Assembly (NCBI RefSeq): GCF_000502835.1
Contig: NZ_AYVL01000014.1
Span: 112,672-176,671 of the forward strand
Direction of reading: 5' to 3'
Length of the DNA stretch: 64,000 bases
DNA from: Mesorhizobium sp. LSJC280B00
Lineage (GTDB): Bacteria; Pseudomonadota; Alphaproteobacteria; Rhizobiales; Rhizobiaceae
Shown here piece after piece: positions 1 to 8,230 of this stretch (positions are counted from its first letter, which is position 1; each line of letters opens with the position of its first letter). The notes below the pieces were generated by a model that was given only the letters and a program-made list of their open reading frames with translations, was not told the DNA's origin and made no database searches. The position numbers and the translations under genes were made by a program.

Positions 1-999
1 CTCGGCGTCGCCGACACCCCGGTCGAGCTCGCCGCCGAAACCAATGTCGAGGACATCCTCGCCACCATCGCCGATGGCAAGCGGCCGGATCTGGTCATTC
101 TCGATTCGATCCAGACGCTGTGGACCGATATGGCCGATTCGGCGCCCGGCACGGTAACCCAGGTGCGTGCCGCCGCCCAGGCGATGATCCGCTACGCAAA
201 ATCCACAGGGGCAGCGATCGTTCTGGTCGGCCACGTCACCAAGGAGGGCCAGATCGCCGGCCCACGGGTTGTCGAGCACATGGTCGACGCGGTGCTCTAT
301 TTCGAGGGCGAAGGCGGCCACCACTACCGCATCCTGCGCACGGTCAAGAATCGCTTCGGGCCAACCGATGAGATCGGTGTCTTCGAAATGTCGGACAAGG
401 GCTTGCGGGAAGTCGCCAACCCGTCCGAGCTTTTCCTCGGTGAGCGCCATGCGAAGTCGCCGGGTGCTGCGGTTTTCGCCGGCATGGAAGGCACACGGCC
501 GGTGCTGGTCGAGATCCAGGCGCTGGTGGCGCCATCGACGCTGGGCACACCGCGCCGCGCCGTCGTCGGCTGGGACGGTGCCCGGCTGTCGATGATCCTG
601 GCGGTTCTGGAAGCCCATTGCGGCGTCCGTTTCGGCACGCACGACGTCTATCTCAACGTTGCCGGCGGCTACCGCATTTCGGAGCCGGCGGCCGACCTGG
701 CAGTGGCGGCGGCACTGGTTTCCTCGCTCACCGGTCTTGCCCTTCCCGCCGATTGCGTCTATTTCGGCGAAATCAGCCTTTCGGGTGCGGTGAGGCCGGT
801 TGCGCATGCGCAGCAGCGCCTCAAGGAAGCCGAAAAGCTGGGTTTCGGACGCGCGGTTCTGCCCTTGGGCAGCGAGGAACTTGTTGGTGGTAATGGGGTC
901 GGGGGGATCGGAGCCGGCGCTTTCCAGCCCACCGAGCTTGCCGATCTCGTGGCGCGCATAGCCGGCTCTCGGCGCAGCCGCGCCGACGAGCAAGAGTGA
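1..999 (+). CDS. radA: DNA repair protein RadA, C-terminal part (5' end outside window)
   Basis: The open frame enters from the left edge with no start codon and gives 332 residues of the roughly 460 usual for RadA. RadA is a RecA-like branch-migration ATPase in recombinational repair. A Walker B strand (LVILDSIQT) lies near residues 35-43, and the RadA signature KNRFG is at residues 116-120. The last 180 residues form the Lon-protease-like domain typical of the family (GGYRISEPAADLAVAAAL is visible). The missing N-terminus should hold the zinc finger and Walker A. cvpA follows 47 bp downstream. Confidence 0.95.
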   Translation, partial: LGVADTPVELAAETNVEDILATIADGKRPDLVILDSIQTLWTDMADSAPGTVTQVRAAAQAMIRYAKSTGAAIVLVGHVTKEGQIAGPRVVEHMVDAVLYFEGEGGHHYRILRTVKNRFGPTDEIGVFEMSDKGLREVANPSELFLGERHAKSPGAAVFAGMEGTRPVLVEIQALVAPSTLGTPRRAVVGWDGARLSMILAVLEAHCGVRFGTHDVYLNVAGGYRISEPAADLAVAAALVSSLTGLALPADCVYFGEISLSGAVRPVAHAQQRLKEAEKLGFGRAVLPLGSEELVGGNGVGGIGAGAFQPTELADLVARIAGSRRSRADEQE

Positions 1000-1046
1000 T
1001 GCGGCTCGTCGAGTCGTGAAAAAGAGATCGGAGTGGGGCGAAAAAC

Positions 1047-1718
1047 ATGCCGATTACGCTGCTTGACGGAATTCTCGTCGGCTTCACCCTGGTCTCGGCG
1101 ATGCTCGCAATGGTTCGCGGCTTTTCGCGCGAGATCCTGTCGATCATCTCCTGGGCAGCCGCCGCGGCCGCCGCCTTCTTCTTCTACAAGCCGGTGCTGC
1201 CTTACATTCAGCCCTATGTCGACAACGAAAAGGCCGCCATGGCGGCGGCCGCCGGTATCGTCTTCATTGTCGCGCTGATCGTCGTTTCGGTCATCACCAT
1301 GAAGCTCGCCGACTGGATCATCGATTCCAGGATCGGCGCGCTCGATCGTACACTTGGCTTCCTCTATGGCGCGGCGCGCGGCATCCTGGTCGTCGCTGTC
1401 GCGCTGCTTTTCTTCAATTGGCTGGCCGGCGCCAAGGCTCCAGGCTGGATTGCCAACGCCAAGTCAAAGCCGTTGCTCGAATCGATCGGAGCCAAGCTCG
1501 AAAGCCTGCTGCCCGAGGATCCGGAAAACGCCATCCTCAACAAGCTCAATCCGAATCAGCCGGCCACCGAGACGCCTCTGGCCCCCGACGCGCCTGCAGC
1601 GGAAGCCCCTGCCGCCGGCGACGACGCCACTGCTCCGGCACCCGACGACAGCGATGCGCCGCCGGCCGACAATGCGCCCGCGACGCCGGCACCTGCAAAC
1701 CCGGCGCCGGCAAACTGA
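1047..1718 (+). CDS. cvpA: CvpA family membrane protein
   Basis: A 223-residue inner-membrane protein with about four hydrophobic segments in the first 130 residues, as in the CvpA/colicin V production family. The family is linked to envelope homeostasis, with no defined biochemical activity. The last 55 residues are a low-complexity Ala/Pro/Asp tail, a common alphaproteobacterial extension. The purine gene purF starts 114 bp downstream on the same strand, the same adjacency as in E. coli, which supports the call. The ATG follows a purine-rich stretch (gggcgaaaaac). Confidence 0.9.
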   Translation: MPITLLDGILVGFTLVSAMLAMVRGFSREILSIISWAAAAAAAFFFYKPVLPYIQPYVDNEKAAMAAAAGIVFIVALIVVSVITMKLADWIIDSRIGALDRTLGFLYGAARGILVVAVALLFFNWLAGAKAPGWIANAKSKPLLESIGAKLESLLPEDPENAILNKLNPNQPATETPLAPDAPAAEAPAAGDDATAPAPDDSDAPPADNAPATPAPANPAPAN

Positions 1719-1831
1719 TTTCGACAGACTTGCCAGGCTCAAGACTGTCGATCATGTGAACGCCGCACGACGTGCGTTGCTTTCGATGCGCTATGACCTT
1801 ATATGGCGACTTTAGCGGAGCTTGAGCCCCA

Positions 1832-3313
1832 ATGGCAGCCTCAGTGGCAGACGCAGACGACGTGCTTTCCGCCGAAGCCGACGACCATTTCCACGACGAA
1901 TGCGGCGTGTTCGGCATTTTCGGCCGGCAGGACGCCGCAGCCATCGTAACGCTCGGTCTGCATGCGTTGCAGCATCGAGGCCAGGAAGCGGCCGGCATCG
2001 TTTCCTATGACGGCACCCAATTCCATGTCGAGCGCCATGTCGGCCTGATCGGCGACACCTTTACTAAGCAGCGTGTCATCGACAGCCTGCAAGGCAACCG
2101 TGCCATCGGCCACACACGCTATGCCACCACCGGCGGCGCCGGTCTGCGCAATATCCAGCCGTTCTTTGCCGAACTTGCCGATGGCGGCTTTGCCGTCGCC
2201 CATAACGGCAATCTCACCAACGCCATGACCGTTCAGCGCGCCCTGCAGAAGCAAGGCGCCATCTTCTCTTCCACCTCCGACACCGAAACGCTCCTGCACC
2301 TGGTTGCCACCAGCAAGGAGCGCGACCTGAATTCGCGCTTCATCGATGCGGTGCGCCAAGTCGAAGGCGCCTTCTCGCTGGTGGCGATGACGTCCAAGAA
2401 GATGATCGGGTGCCGCGACCCGCTCGGCATCCGCCCGCTGGTGCTCGGCGATCTCGACGGCGCCTGGATTCTCGCCTCCGAGACCTGCGCGCTCGATATT
2501 ATCGGTGCGCGTTTCGTGCGCGACCTGAAGCCCGGCGAAATGGTCGTCGTCACCAGCAAGGGCATCGAAAGCCTGTTCCCGTTCGAGCCGCAGAAGACCC
2601 GCTTCTGCATCTTCGAATATGTCTATTTCGCGCGGCCGGATTCGTCGGTCGAAGGCCGCAACGTCTATGAAGTGCGCAAGCGCATCGGCGCCGAGCTGGC
2701 GCAGGAAAGTCCGGTCGAGGCCGACATCGTCGTGCCGGTGCCGGATTCGGGCACGCCGGCGGCGATCGGCTTTTCGCAGGCCGCGGGCATTCCGTTCGAG
2801 CTCGGCATCATCCGCAATCACTATGTTGGCCGCACCTTCATCCAGCCCGGCGATTCGATCCGCCACATGGGTGTCAAGCTCAAGCACAACGCCAACCGCC
2901 GCATGATCGAAGGCAAGCGCGTGGTGCTGGTGGACGATTCGATCGTGCGCGGCACCACCAGCCAGAAGATCGTCCAGATGGTGCGCGATGCCGGCGCCAA
3001 GGAAGTGCATATGCGCATCGCTTCGCCGCCGACGCGCGCCTCCTGCTTTTACGGCGTCGACACACCGGAAAAGTCGAAGCTGCTGGCGTCGCGCATGTCG
3101 GTGGAGGAGATGGCCGAGTTCATCCGCGTCGATTCGCTCGGCTTCCTGTCGATCGACGGGCTCTACCGCGCCGTCGGCGAGGCCGGCCGCGACAACGAGC
3201 AGCCGCAATTCTGCGACGCCTGCTTCACCGGCCAGTATCCGACCCGGCTTGCCGACTTCGAAGGCTCCGACAATGTGCGCACGCTGTCGCTGTTAGCGGC
3301 CGGCGGGTCTTAG
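1832..3313 (+). CDS. purF: Amidophosphoribosyltransferase
   Basis: A 493-residue enzyme catalysing the first committed step of purine synthesis, PRPP plus glutamine to phosphoribosylamine. The N-terminus carries a 23-residue propeptide-like leader followed by Cys24 in DECGVFGIFG. This is the expected Ntn glutaminase nucleophile after processing. The PRPP-binding loop VVLVDDSIVRGTTS is at residues 364-377. Length and motifs are complete. GGAG about 11 bp before the ATG serves as ribosome binding site. A small unknown gene and an SDR gene follow on the same strand. Confidence 0.97.
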   Translation: MAASVADADDVLSAEADDHFHDECGVFGIFGRQDAAAIVTLGLHALQHRGQEAAGIVSYDGTQFHVERHVGLIGDTFTKQRVIDSLQGNRAIGHTRYATTGGAGLRNIQPFFAELADGGFAVAHNGNLTNAMTVQRALQKQGAIFSSTSDTETLLHLVATSKERDLNSRFIDAVRQVEGAFSLVAMTSKKMIGCRDPLGIRPLVLGDLDGAWILASETCALDIIGARFVRDLKPGEMVVVTSKGIESLFPFEPQKTRFCIFEYVYFARPDSSVEGRNVYEVRKRIGAELAQESPVEADIVVPVPDSGTPAAIGFSQAAGIPFELGIIRNHYVGRTFIQPGDSIRHMGVKLKHNANRRMIEGKRVVLVDDSIVRGTTSQKIVQMVRDAGAKEVHMRIASPPTRASCFYGVDTPEKSKLLASRMSVEEMAEFIRVDSLGFLSIDGLYRAVGEAGRDNEQPQFCDACFTGQYPTRLADFEGSDNVRTLSLLAAGGS

Positions 3314-3339
3314 AATTCCGATCCGGACGGGGGTAAGAC

Positions 3340-3630
3340 ATGAGCGCTCGACGAGGCTTATGGCAAGCCCTCAAGGATTCACTCTCATTTGCAAAATCCT
3401 TGCTCAAAGATCAGATTAGATCTGAGGTCGATATCGATACGCCTCTCGGTAATGGATTTCTTTTTTGCCAAGCTAGAGAGGCGAGGGAGACTCAGGACAA
3501 GTATGTCGTCGTCAAAGCCATTGGTGGTGATGCAACGGTTTTTGCCCCTCTTGACGAGAATTCCGCCAAACAATTGATTGCCTTCATTCAGCTGTCGTTC
3601 TTAGACCAGCAACCCAAGAATAGCTCATGA
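3340..3630 (+). CDS. Small hypothetical protein
   Basis: A 96-residue protein I do not recognise. It looks soluble, with a charged amphipathic N-terminus (residues 1-30) and a globular remainder. The coding region is visibly richer in A/T than purF and the SDR gene on either side. The stop codon overlaps the start of the downstream SDR gene as ATGA, so the two are probably translationally coupled. The overlap and a purine-rich leader (gacgggggtaagac) support a real gene, but no function can be assigned. Confidence 0.65.
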   Translation: MSARRGLWQALKDSLSFAKSLLKDQIRSEVDIDTPLGNGFLFCQAREARETQDKYVVVKAIGGDATVFAPLDENSAKQLIAFIQLSFLDQQPKNSS

Positions 3631-4373
3631 CCCCTCCCCTCGATCTCTCCGGCCGCGTTGCGGTCGTCACCGGCGCCTCGCGCGGTATCGGCTATTTCGT
3701 CGCCAGGGAGCTTGCCGCGGCCGGTGCGCATGTGATTGCGGTTGCTCGCACCGTCGGCGGGTTGGAAGAACTCGACGACCAGATCAAGGCAGGTGGCGGA
3801 CAGGCGACGCTGGTACCGCTCGATCTTGCCGACATGGCGGGGATCGACCGGCTGGGCGGCGCCATCCACGAGCGCTGGGGCAAGCTCGACATACTGGTCG
3901 CCAACGCCGCTGTGCTCGGCGTCATCGCCCCGATCGGCCATGTCGAGGCCAAGACCTTCGAGAAGGTGATGACCATCAACGTCACCGCAACATGGCGGCT
4001 GATCCGCTCGGTCGACCCGCTGCTCAGGCTTTCCGATGCCGGCCGTGCTATCGTGCTGAGCTCCAGCCTTGCCCACTCCGCACGCGCCTTCTGGGCGCCT
4101 TATGCGGCGTCGAAGGCGGCGGTCGAGGCCATGACGCGTTCATGGGCGCATGAGACCGAAAACCTGCCGCTCAGGGTCAATGCCGCCGATCCCGGGGCAA
4201 CGCGCACCGCGATGCGGGCGCAGGCCGTACCCGGCGAGGATCCTGAAACACTGCCGCACCCTTCGGAGATCGCCAAGCGTATCGTGCCGCTGGCCAGCCC
4301 TACGCTCAAGGAGACCGGGCTGATCTTCCAGGCCAAGCACAATCGCTTTGTCGCCTACCGGCAGCCGGAGTAG
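3627..4373 (+). CDS. SDR family NAD(P)-dependent oxidoreductase
   Basis: A 248-residue classical short-chain dehydrogenase. The cofactor-binding glycine motif TGASRGIG is at residues 15-22, a VANAAV strand corresponds to the family NNAG motif, and the catalytic Ser (about 146), Tyr159 and Lys163 lie in SSSLAHS and YAASK. The substrate cannot be told from sequence. The start overlaps the stop of the preceding small gene by four bases (ATGA). The protein is cytoplasmic, with no signal or membrane segment. Confidence 0.9.
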   Translation: MTPPLDLSGRVAVVTGASRGIGYFVARELAAAGAHVIAVARTVGGLEELDDQIKAGGGQATLVPLDLADMAGIDRLGGAIHERWGKLDILVANAAVLGVIAPIGHVEAKTFEKVMTINVTATWRLIRSVDPLLRLSDAGRAIVLSSSLAHSARAFWAPYAASKAAVEAMTRSWAHETENLPLRVNAADPGATRTAMRAQAVPGEDPETLPHPSEIAKRIVPLASPTLKETGLIFQAKHNRFVAYRQPE

Positions 4374-4453
4374 CCACATATCGCATTTTGCCGGAAGAAT
4401 TGCGCCGGCACCAACGTTGTTCGGGTGCCACAATTCGAGAAACGGAGGACCAT

Positions 4454-4823
4454 ATGCGGAGGCTGCTTCTCTTGACTGCCGCCGCGCTGCTTGCAGTAAT
4501 CGGCGCCGCGTCGTCGCAGACAGACGGCACTCGACGAAAAGGGCCAAATGGTCAACGGCCGCGGCGACACGCCCAACCGGCACGACGTGTTGACCGGCTC
4601 CAAGCCGGATGGCACGAAAATAGCCGACCAGACCTGCGGCGACTGGACGCTGAGCGGAGCAGAAGGTGTGGCGATGATGGGTCATCACGATCGTACCGGC
4701 CTCGATGATTCGGCAGCCGCCAAATCGTGGAATTCCTCGCATGCGTCACGCGGTGGCTGCAGCCAGGAAGCGCTGAAGGGCACCGGCGGCGACGGCCTGT
4801 TCTATTGTTTTGCGGTGAACTGA
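4454..4823 (+). pseudogene. Decayed secreted lectin-like protein gene, internal deletion plus frame change
   Basis: The first 22 codons (ATG at 4454, good GGAG ribosome site) encode a clear signal peptide, MRRLLLLTAAALLAVIG. The frame then leaves homology near position 4520. A different frame from about 4525 to the stop at 4823 encodes the Cys-containing C-terminal half of the rhizobial periplasmic 'lectin' family (NGRGDTPN, CGDWT, GHHDRTGLDD, SWNSSHASRGGCSQEAL). About 100 residues normally lying between the two parts appear to be missing. I recall the family from memory. The joined frames show the gene is broken. Confidence 0.65.
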
Positions 4824-4953
4824 ACCAAAACGACCCGCCATCACGTGGCTGTGATGCCGTGGCTTAACGCCGCGCTTTGGCCCAGCTTTCGCCGCTGGGC
4901 CGGAGTTGCTAGGATCGTGCGACTCCCAAAACAAGCAGAGCGAGGAAATACTC

Positions 4954-5175
4954 ATGGCGACACCGAGCGTAGCGTTAGTCTGGTATCTGGTGATCGCCGG
5001 CCCGCAAGGCGGCATGGTCGTGCTGCCCAGCACATTCGACACCCGCGAACAGTGCGCCTTCGCCATAACCGAATACCAGAAGCAACCGACGCCGGCCGGC
5101 TGGTCGGTGCAGTGCGTGCCGAGCGCCTCGCCCTTCGCCGACGAGGGCGACGCCGAGGAGCCGTCGGCGCAGTAG
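4954..5175 (+). CDS. Small hypothetical protein
   Basis: A 73-residue protein with a hydrophobic N-terminal stretch (VALVWYLVIAG), two cysteines and an acidic tail. The ATG at 4954 is preferred because GAGG lies about 8 bases upstream. An in-frame ATG at 4906 would add 16 residues without family-like character. I do not recognise the family. It stands alone between the broken lectin gene and a palindromic repeat. Confidence 0.55.
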   Translation: MATPSVALVWYLVIAGPQGGMVVLPSTFDTREQCAFAITEYQKQPTPAGWSVQCVPSASPFADEGDAEEPSAQ

Positions 5176-5184
5176 GACAGCGTG

Positions 5185-5325
5185 ATCTCGCCCCTTGAGG
5201 GGGAGATGGCCGACAGGCCAGAGGGGGTTGGTCCCACCGGGCTCGGCCTGCTGCAGCGGTTGGCGTTCACGCGAGACAACCCCCTCTGTCGCCTTCGGCG
5301 ACATCTCCCCCTCAAGGGGGGAAAT
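5185..5325. repeat. Long palindromic intergenic element, CT-rich arms
   Basis: The arms CCCCTTGAGGGGGAGAT (5191-5207) and ATCTCCCCCTCAAGGGG (5303-5319) are perfect inverted repeats. Inner arms GAGGGGGTTG and CAACCCCCTC pair as well, and a short GTCGCC/GGCGAC hairpin lies in the right half. The architecture matches the two elements at 62054 and 63261, although the arm sequence differs. It sits between a rightward small gene and the leftward OsmC gene, so it could also fold as a bidirectional transcript end. Confidence 0.8.
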
Positions 5326-5327
5326 CG

Positions 5328-5834
5328 TCAGCGTCGCGCGCTTACCGTCAGCTCCGGCTTCTGGCTGATGGTCTGGAACACGACGCAGTAGCGCTCGGTC
5401 AGCTTGAGCAGCGCATCGATGCGCTCCTGCGGCTCGTCGGTGTCGAGGCCAAATGTCAGCCGGATGGCGCGGAAGCCAACCGGCGCATCCTTTGCCACGC
5501 CAAGCGTGCCGCGAAAGTCTAGGTCGCCTTCGGCTTCCACCGTGGCGGCCCCAAGCTTGAATTCCAGCGCCGTCGCTACCGCCTTCAGCGTGACGCCGGC
5601 GCAAGCCACCAGTGCCTCCAGCAGCATGTCGCCGGAGCAGAGTTCGAGCCCGGTGCCGCCGGTCGCCGGATGCAGCCCGGCAATGGCGATCGCCCTGCCT
5701 GTCTCGACCTTGCAGGCGATCGATTGGTCGTCGATCGAGCCTTTGGCGCGGAGAGTAATCAGCGCGCGCGAGGCGTCGTCGCGATAGGCCACCTTCAGCG
5801 GCGTCTGCATGGCCTTCAATGCGATCGCGTCCAT
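5328..5834 (-). CDS. OsmC family protein
   Basis: A 168-residue protein with the OsmC/Ohr fold pattern. The two redox cysteines expected for peroxide-reducing OsmC proteins are at Cys78 (in LLEALVACAG) and Cys150 (in TERYCVVF). A third cysteine is at 66. OsmC proteins reduce organic hydroperoxides, and some family members have other roles. The gene stands alone on the minus strand. The sequence does not separate OsmC from Ohr or YhfA-like subgroups. Confidence 0.85.
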   Translation of the reverse strand: MDAIALKAMQTPLKVAYRDDASRALITLRAKGSIDDQSIACKVETGRAIAIAGLHPATGGTGLELCSGDMLLEALVACAGVTLKAVATALEFKLGAATVEAEGDLDFRGTLGVAKDAPVGFRAIRLTFGLDTDEPQERIDALLKLTERYCVVFQTISQKPELTVSARR

Positions 5835-6013
5835 TTCGTTTTCTCTCCCACAGTTGCCTGGCTTCGCTGCCTAACGGCGATGCCGCCTGCCCAAACGCAA
5901 GTCGCCACGGGCGTAGCGCTTGGCAGGGTTTCGCCCGTATAGCCTGACGATACGGGGAGCATCCAACGCCTTCACACCGTCTCTCGCAACACATTCGTAA
6001 GGCCGCCGGACAT

Positions 6014-6118
6014 ATGGCCGATATCGCCATCGTGGAAACCCGCGAACGGGTTCTTGCCGGAATCCTGTTCACCGGGGCTGCCTACCTGCTGTTTTCGATG
6101 CAGGACGCCTCAAGCTGA
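6014..6118 (+). pseudogene. N-terminal remnant of an EamA/DMT transporter gene
   Basis: A 34-codon frame starts MADIAIVETRERVLAGILF and continues AAYLLFSMQDASS before a stop. This looks like the cytoplasmic lead and first membrane helix of an EamA transporter (family pattern: ...LFSMQDASIK...). Homology stops at the serine pair and the following 38 bases show none. An intact EamA gene starts 38 bp downstream, so this is probably the head of a deleted neighbour or paralogue. A functional micropeptide cannot be excluded. Confidence 0.5.
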
Positions 6119-6156
6119 CACTATGGTGTCAGGAAGGGGCAGCGTAGGCTGGTGAG

Positions 6157-7065
6157 ATGACGGGATCGCTGGACATGCCATGCACAGTGGAAAGCGCCCG
6201 CGAGCGTACCCTCGGCATCATCCTGGTCTCGGCATCGGCGGCCGTCTTCGGCCTCACCGGCGTGCTGACCAAATCGATCCATGCCGACCCGCTGACCATT
6301 ACCTGCTGGCGCGGCTTCGTCGGCTCGATCCTGATCAGCCTCTATGTCCTATGGCGCCGCCAGCGCTCCGGCGGTCGCGACAGCTTGCGGCTCGGCTGGC
6401 GAGGCTGGCTGCTGGCGATCGAGGGCGCGCTCGGGAGCATCGCCTTTATCTCGGCGTTCAAGTTCACCTTTGTCGCCAATGTCGCGATCATCTATGCCAC
6501 GGTCCCGTTCGTCACCGCGCTGCTGGCCCTCCTGTTGGTCCGCGAGCCGTTCCGGCTGCAGACGCTTGCCGCCGCTGCTGTGTCACTATGCGGTGTGGCA
6601 ATCATGGTCTGGTCCGGCTTCGGCACCGGCCATTTGTTCGGCGACGGGCTGGCGCTGCTGATGACGATCGGCAGCGCGCTCTACATGATCATGGTGCGCG
6701 CCTTCCGCGACACGCCGGTGGTGTGGGCGGGTGCGGTGTCGGCATTCCTTCTGTTCGTGCTCGGCTGGTTCGTCGCCGATCCGCTGGCTGTCTCGGCCAG
6801 GGACGCTGTGCTTCTAGCCACCTTCGGCGCCTCATTCGCGCTGGCTTCGATCCTGTGGACGGAGGGCACCCGGCTTATTCCGGCGGCCGAGTCCGGATTG
6901 CTGGGTTCAGCTGAAGTGCCATTCGCGATCCTGTTTGCCTTCCTGTTCCTGGCGGAGATCCCGCCGGCAGCCAGCATGGTCGGTGGCGCCATCGTGCTTT
7001 GCGCGGTGTTCGCTCACGCCGGCCGCGACTGGCTGATGGCCAGGCAGCGCGCAGCGGATGCATGA
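6157..7065 (+). CDS. EamA/DMT family transporter
   Basis: A 302-residue integral membrane protein with ten hydrophobic segments in two EamA repeats of five. It probably exports a small metabolite at the inner membrane, and the substrate is unknown. The start at 6157 has a weak GGTGAG site. An ATG at 6175 is an alternative. It follows the EamA fragment and ends 114 bp before a hairpin/terminator region. Confidence 0.88.
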   Translation: MTGSLDMPCTVESARERTLGIILVSASAAVFGLTGVLTKSIHADPLTITCWRGFVGSILISLYVLWRRQRSGGRDSLRLGWRGWLLAIEGALGSIAFISAFKFTFVANVAIIYATVPFVTALLALLLVREPFRLQTLAAAAVSLCGVAIMVWSGFGTGHLFGDGLALLMTIGSALYMIMVRAFRDTPVVWAGAVSAFLLFVLGWFVADPLAVSARDAVLLATFGASFALASILWTEGTRLIPAAESGLLGSAEVPFAILFAFLFLAEIPPAASMVGGAIVLCAVFAHAGRDWLMARQRAADA

Positions 7066-7178
7066 CCAATCCTCGCCGCGTCCGAGCGCGAGTTGGTGGT
7101 CCGATCACGAGAAATCCGGTCCTGAAAATTAATTTGAAAAGTCATGGAACCATCATAGGGCTCAGGCATTATGGCTGC

Positions 7179-7255
7179 GACGGGCCACCCCAAGTCCCCC
7201 CAAACCCCTCGGCCCGTCCTACTTAGAAGCCGACCGCAAGGTCGGCTTTTTCTTT
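7179..7255 (+). ncRNA. Candidate small RNA with C-rich loop and intrinsic terminator
   Basis: Two hairpins lie in the gap between convergent genes. The first has perfect 8-bp arms, GACGGGCC (7179-7186) and GGCCCGTC (7211-7218), around a 24-base loop that is nearly all C and A. Ten bases later comes a classical intrinsic terminator. A long unpaired C-rich loop followed by a terminator is the layout of several alphaproteobacterial trans-acting RNAs that pair with Shine-Dalgarno regions. The 5' end is unknown. A TTGAAA at 7134-7139 could be part of a promoter. It could instead be only the 3' end of the EamA transcript. Confidence 0.4.
7227..7255 (+). terminator. Rho-independent terminator
   Basis: The stem AAGCCGACC (7227-7235) and GGTCGGCTT (7240-7248) closes a GCAA tetraloop and is followed by TTTTTCTTT. 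This is the strongest intrinsic terminator on the plus strand in this part of the window. It ends either the upstream EamA transcript or a separate small RNA. Confidence 0.85.
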
Positions 7256-7261
7256 GCTGGC

Positions 7262-8116
7262 TCAATTGGCCAAGGCCAGGTTGCCGCTGAACAACGCTGC
7301 CAGATCCTGGGCCGGCCGGTCGGCATCCTCACGCAAGCGGACGGCGAATTCGGCGACCGGCACCGGCGGCAGATCAAGATCGCGCGGCGCCTCGACGATG
7401 CCGGAATGCGCGAAGCGCGCCGTCCTCAACGTCAAGGCGATGCCGGCGTGCACCGCCGTGCGCAGGCCGGCGAGGCTGGCACTGCCGGCAGCAATGCGGT
7501 AGCGACGGCTGGCCGCATCGAGTGCACTGGTCGCCGCTTCGCGAAACCCGCAATGGGGATCGAGCAGCGCCAAGGGCAGTTCGTCGTGGCGGGTGGCCAA
7601 CCCGTTCTGTGAGCAAAGCCAGATCATTGGTTCCTTGAGCACACCGACTTCGTCCCGTGTCGGCACCTGCCGCATGGCAATGGCCAGATCAAGGGTGCCG
7701 GCCTGCAAAGCCTGCGCCAGTTCGGCGGAACGGCCGACGCGCAGTTCGATCCTGACGCGCGGATGGCTGACAGCAAAAGCCCTGAGAAGCTGCGGCAAGC
7801 CGCTGTCGGCGAAATCCTGCGTGGTGCCGATGGCGACGCGCCCGTCGGCGTGCGCGCCTTTGAGGGCCAGCCACGCCTCGCGGTGCGCGGCAAGGATGCG
7901 ACGCGCGTGAACGATCAGATCCTCGCCTGCCGACGTCAGGCCGCGCCCTCGCCCCTGCGGCACCAGCAGCGGTTCGCCGACAACATCCTCCAGCCGCTGC
8001 ATCTGCGCGGTCACTGCGGACGGCGAGCGACCGACGATCGACGCGGCCCGCGCCAGGGAACCGCCGTCGACGAAAGCGAGGAAAGTCTTGAGGAGGTCGG
8101 GATCGAACATCTGCAT
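7262..8116 (-). CDS. LysR family transcriptional regulator
   Basis: A 284-residue LTTR with an N-terminal winged helix-turn-helix (SLARAASIVGRSPSAVTAQM) and a C-terminal periplasmic-binding-protein-like effector domain. The start may be either ATG at 8116 or the one two codons in. It is divergent from a tautomerase gene, the usual arrangement of an LTTR with its target. The shared 114-bp gap carries two short dyads. The effector is unknown. Confidence 0.9.
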   Translation of the reverse strand: MQMFDPDLLKTFLAFVDGGSLARAASIVGRSPSAVTAQMQRLEDVVGEPLLVPQGRGRGLTSAGEDLIVHARRILAAHREAWLALKGAHADGRVAIGTTQDFADSGLPQLLRAFAVSHPRVRIELRVGRSAELAQALQAGTLDLAIAMRQVPTRDEVGVLKEPMIWLCSQNGLATRHDELPLALLDPHCGFREAATSALDAASRRYRIAAGSASLAGLRTAVHAGIALTLRTARFAHSGIVEAPRDLDLPPVPVAEFAVRLREDADRPAQDLAALFSGNLALAN

Positions 8117-8122
8117 AATTCG

Positions 8123-8169
8123 ACACTATCAAAGTGTTTATCAAAAACAATTCGATTTTTTTGATCAAA
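8123..8169. promoter_or_regulatory. Divergent promoter region with dyads, candidate LysR operator
   Basis: The gap between the LysR and tautomerase genes contains the dyad ACACT-atcaa-AGTGT (8123-8137), just upstream of the lysR start. It also holds the palindrome TTTGATCAAA (8160-8169) and repeated ATCAAA motifs. LTTRs commonly bind such AT-rich interrupted dyads and repress their own gene. Binding itself is inference. Confidence 0.4.
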
Positions 8170-8230
8170 GGACGATGGCATGATTTTCTCGACGGCGAAG
8201 AGGCGCCGCTTGAAACCGAGGAGAAGAAAT

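Noticed and set aside
1841-3208. Long open frame opposite purF (455 codons, minus strand)
   Set aside because: Composition is unnatural, and the plus-strand purF motifs explain the region fully.
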